From Deinococcus roseus (GTDB lineage Bacteria; Deinococcota; Deinococci; Deinococcales; Deinococcaceae): a stretch of DNA of 64,000 nucleotides. The notes under the pieces are model-generated. The model had not been told where the DNA came from. It searched no databases and saw only the letters and a program-made list of their open reading frames with translations. The translations under genes were made by a program, and so were the position numbers. Below are positions 61,818 to 64,000 of the stretch, in pieces (the first letter of the stretch is position 1; each line of letters starts with the position of its first letter). The stretch is taken from contig NZ_BMOD01000002.1 of the NCBI RefSeq assembly GCF_014646895.1, forward strand, positions 1 through 64,000. The letters are read 5' to 3'.

Positions 61818-61952
61818 TTATCGGTCTCGAGACTGGGACTGGTTGGGCGGATCGGGTTTGTCGGATGGACGGGTCCTGGACACAATCAGGGCCATGACAA
61901 TCAGCGTCACAATGGCCCCCAGCACCCACATCCAGGTGGCAAGGTCTTCCAT
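61818..61952 (-). CDS. Putative small membrane protein
   Basis: The 44-residue product, MEDLATWMWVLGAIVTLIVM ALIVSRTRPSDKPD (split by a space), has one clear TM helix and a basic, Pro/Ser/Asp-rich tail. No ribosome binding site is evident, but a terminator lies 25 bp after the stop. Coding status is plausible, not proven. Confidence 0.45.
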   Translation of the reverse strand: MEDLATWMWVLGAIVTLIVMALIVSRTRPSDKPDPPNQSQSRDR

Positions 61953-62200
61953 GCTTTGCAGTTTGCAGGAGGACAGGTCATGGGTCTGGAAGAAAAAACA
62001 CCCATTGCCTGAACATGAACAAAACACCAAGACAACCTGACCGCCAGGCGTGGGTTTTTTGTGCACAAAAACATCACACCACCAGAATGTAGATTGGGTT
62101 ACCATGATTTCTAGGGCAAATCCCTACACACCATCCAATGTCCGGTTCTGTCTTGCTGCTCGGGATGCTGGAATGTTGGGATTGCCTGTCAAGGAGACCC

Positions 62201-62677
62201 ATGAAAAAAGTGCTGTTGACCCTCCTTCTGGCATGTTTCACTCAGGCTCTCTCACAGGAAAGCAATGAAGGACACTCCATGCCGGCTCCTCCTGCACCCA
62301 CCGAGGAGCAAATGGCAGAAATGGCCCAGACGGCCATGCAACTGGGTCTGCCTGCGGGCACCATCAAAATCTCCGAATGTGTGCCCACCATGGGCGAACA
62401 CTGGGCCAGACCTCAGGATTTGCCACTGGGTCCCATTTATGGGGTCAAGGATGGCAAGCTGGTCTTTGTGGAACTGATGCCCTCACAGGAGATGTTTGCC
62501 AAAGGCATGTCCTGGGTGGACGCCTTGAAGACCCCCAAGTGGTTCCTGAAAATCAACCACGTGGACATCGAATTCCAGCCCCAGGGCCACGAGGGCTACC
62601 CCATCCCGCACTACGACATTCACGCGTATTTTGTGCCGCACGAAGAGCACCTTGGGTATTGCCTGCCCCCCCAATAG
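62201..62677 (+). CDS. Secreted protein with His-rich C-terminal domain
   Basis: The 158-residue protein has a signal peptide (KKVLLTLLLACFTQALSQ). The mature domain includes LPLGPIYGVKDGKLVFVELM, WFLKINHVDIEFQPQGHEGY and PIPHYDIHAYFVPHEEHLGY, with at least six His that could bind metal. The pattern recalls the TTHB210-like/DUF5602 group, from memory only. AAGGAG precedes ATG 62201. Confidence 0.75.
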   Translation: MKKVLLTLLLACFTQALSQESNEGHSMPAPPAPTEEQMAEMAQTAMQLGLPAGTIKISECVPTMGEHWARPQDLPLGPIYGVKDGKLVFVELMPSQEMFAKGMSWVDALKTPKWFLKINHVDIEFQPQGHEGYPIPHYDIHAYFVPHEEHLGYCLPPQ

Positions 62678-62688
62678 CTCTCAAGTCC

Positions 62689-62726
62689 AAAAGAAACACA
62701 GCCTGGAAAAGCTGTGTTTCTTTTTT
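62689..62726 (+). terminator. Terminator of the secreted His-rich protein gene
   Basis: AAAGAAACACAGC/GCTGTGTTTCTTT stem with an 8-base loop and a T-tract. Confidence 0.88.
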
Positions 62727-62788
62727 GCAGGGATGATTTGCAGGGGTTGTTTCGGAAAGCATTTTAAATCCAAAATCTTGAATTTGCC

Positions 62789-62818
62789 TTGAATTTTGCG
62801 GTGATACCTGCGTAAAAT
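62789..62818 (+). promoter_or_regulatory. Predicted leaderless promoter of the second GntR gene
   Basis: TTGAAT and TAAAAT are separated by 18 bp; TAAAAT ends 6 nt before the ATG. GTGAT (62801) and ATCAC (62817) flank the region as a possible operator. Confidence 0.6.
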
Positions 62819-62824
62819 CACGGT

Positions 62825-63484
62825 ATGCCCGCTGGTTTTCTCAAACGCAACAACATCAACCATGAAACGTACCTGCTGCTGCGCCGGGCCATCCTTGAAA
62901 ACCAGATTCCTCCGGGCAGCAAAATGGTGGTGCAAACCCTGGCAGAGCAATACCAGGTTTCGGCCACGCCCATCAAGGAAGCCCTGGCTGCCCTGCACCA
63001 TGAGGGTCTGGTGGAAGCCATTCCCCGCAGAGGGTACTTCATCCCCCATCTGGACGCAGAAGATGTGCGGGAAATTTACCAGCTCCGGGCGGTGGTGGAA
63101 GGGCTCGCTGCACGTCTGGCCGCCCTCAAGCAACACAAACCCACCCTGAAGAAACTGCAGAAAGTCATGGAACAGATGGAGCAAGCCGCCCAGCGTTCTG
63201 ACATCAATGCTTACAGCCACACCGACCTGGACCTGCACCAGATCATCTGGGAAGGCAGCGGTCACAAACGCCTCTTGAAGACCGCTGAAACCCTGCGCGG
63301 TCAGATTCAGAAGGTGATTGCCGCCTCCAGCCTGCTCCCCAACCGTTTGCACGATGGCACTGCCGAACACCAGCGCATTGTGGAAGCCATCTTGCAAGGC
63401 CATGCCGATCTGGCAGAAAAAGCCATGCGGGACCACCTGGAAGGGGCCGGGGAGCTCATGTACGCACATCTTTCCCGGAAGTAG
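62825..63484 (+). CDS. GntR-family (FadR-type) transcriptional regulator
   Basis: The 219-residue protein has a winged helix (ETYLLLRRAILENQIPPGSK; LAEQYQVSATPIKEALAALH) and an FCD domain with likely metal ligands (DLDLHQIIWEGSGHKRLL; GTAEHQRIVEAILQGHADLA). It is about as long as the proline-operon regulator but only distantly similar. The target is unknown, and no catabolic gene is adjacent within the window. Confidence 0.9.
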   Translation: MPAGFLKRNNINHETYLLLRRAILENQIPPGSKMVVQTLAEQYQVSATPIKEALAALHHEGLVEAIPRRGYFIPHLDAEDVREIYQLRAVVEGLAARLAALKQHKPTLKKLQKVMEQMEQAAQRSDINAYSHTDLDLHQIIWEGSGHKRLLKTAETLRGQIQKVIAASSLLPNRLHDGTAEHQRIVEAILQGHADLAEKAMRDHLEGAGELMYAHLSRK

Positions 63485-63504
63485 GCTCTGCTATACTCTT
63501 TCCA

Positions 63505-64000
63505 ATGCGTCGTTATGCGCTCTTGCTTCTGCTTGTCCTCACGGGTTGCACCCGCAACAGTGACGGCATCACCCCCCAGATCATCCTGCAGGAACCCTCT
63601 TCCGGGGCCATCACCAAAGCAGGGAAAGCCCTGGTTCGGGGTTACGCCTTCGATGATGCTGGCATCCAGTCCATCAAGATCAATGACACCGAACTGTTCA
63701 AACTGAAAGGGTACACCAGCAAGAAAGGCAAACGCATTGTGCCTTTCAGCTTCCAGACCGATGGAAGTTCAGCAGTGTCCTCTTACGTGATTCAGGTGTC
63801 AGACAGCAGCAACAACAAAACCCGTCTGGAATTGCCCATCCGTGTGGACCAGAAAGACCCCGAAATCACCATCAAACGGGTGGACCGCGACCTCAACACC
63901 ATGCGCATTGAAGGGGTGGTCAAGGACAACGTCAAGGTGCAAGATGTGCTGGTCGGGGGGGTATCCATTGGAGTCACGCCTGGTGCAGAAGTGCCTTTCT
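63505..64000 (+). CDS. Putative lipoprotein, 3' truncated by window
   Basis: The start MRRYALLLLLVLTGCTRNSD shows a signal peptide with lipobox LTGC (Cys 15). The mature part has Ig-like/bacterial beta-sandwich repeats: FDDAGIQSIKINDTELFKL, SSYVIQVSDSSNNKTRLELP and DRDLNTMRIEGVVKDNVKVQ. TATACT lies 7 nt before ATG 63505 (leaderless). The C-terminus is outside the window. Confidence 0.85.
   Translation, partial: MRRYALLLLLVLTGCTRNSDGITPQIILQEPSSGAITKAGKALVRGYAFDDAGIQSIKINDTELFKLKGYTSKKGKRIVPFSFQTDGSSAVSSYVIQVSDSSNNKTRLELPIRVDQKDPEITIKRVDRDLNTMRIEGVVKDNVKVQDVLVGGVSIGVTPGAEVPF

Noticed and set aside
61708..62040. Plus-strand open frame starting in tRNA-Ala
   Set aside because: It runs through the tRNA and its terminator.

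Overview
This 64 kb window reads as chromosomal DNA of a Deinococcus-type bacterium. The pointers are the tuf-rpmG-secE-nusG-rplKA-rplJL block, a NucS-type mismatch endonuclease next to a proline-catabolism operon, paired ETF/acyl-CoA dehydrogenases, a LysM phosphodiester-glycosidase protein, a Crp/Fnr regulator of the Deinococcus type, and many genes whose -10 box (TANNNT) lies 5-9 nt before the start codon, the leaderless layout known from Deinococcus. Moderate GC suggests a lineage nearer D. misasensis, D. roseus or D. cellulosilyticus than D. radiodurans, but that is only an inference. There is no CRISPR array, no complete insertion sequence and no prophage.

Layout. 1-3.7 kb: end of tuf, then translation and transcription genes with a probable L10 leader. 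3.7-10.7 kb: a secreted propeller protein, a VOC protein, a two-gene RelA/SpoT-like cassette, and a WYL regulator with two DinB proteins, divergent from a glycosyltransferase. 10.9-20 kb: cell-envelope and signalling genes (LysM glycosidase, lipid kinase, CHASE-PAS-GGDEF-EAL protein, upp-wecA-wecB operon, small-molecule kinase). 20-25.7 kb: a zinc alcohol dehydrogenase, the gntR-ProDH-P5CDH proline operon with matching palindromic operators, and nucS. 25.8-26.35 kb: tRNA-Gln, -Tyr, -Ser and -Asp. 26.4-36.3 kb: cysteine desulfurase, PASTA pseudokinase, DUF1517 protein, ispH, Crp/Fnr regulator, HDAC-like amidohydrolase, and an inositol monophosphatase overlapping a methyltransferase. 36.4-47.1 kb: purB, a tandem PspC protein, panC-pilT, greA, an orphan IS630-type HTH protein, SDR, phosphoesterase and an unusual slipin. 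47.5-47.8 kb: a minus-strand run of degenerate tRNA-like sequences. 48-64 kb: secreted proteins, a GNAT protein, etfBA, two acyl-CoA dehydrogenases, sppA, BI-1, metG with a candidate attenuator, an alpha-amylase, tRNA-Ala, a second GntR regulator and a truncated lipoprotein gene.

How genes work together. ProDH and P5CDH oxidise proline to glutamate, probably under the adjacent GntR protein, because ATTGTATACAAT occurs both at the gntR start and in front of the P5CDH gene. EtfBA takes electrons from the two adjacent acyl-CoA dehydrogenases. Upp, WecA and WecB supply UMP, the lipid-linked first sugar and UDP-ManNAc for an envelope glycan.

The most interesting items are the RelA/SpoT-like two-gene cassette (6155-7035), the leaderless mini-ORF plus terminator ahead of metG, the GntR operators, the decayed tRNA array, a methyltransferase that seems to start at AUA, and extragenic 7-bp tandem repeats, often in inverted pairs. 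All identifications come from reading translations and motifs by eye; no database search was run.
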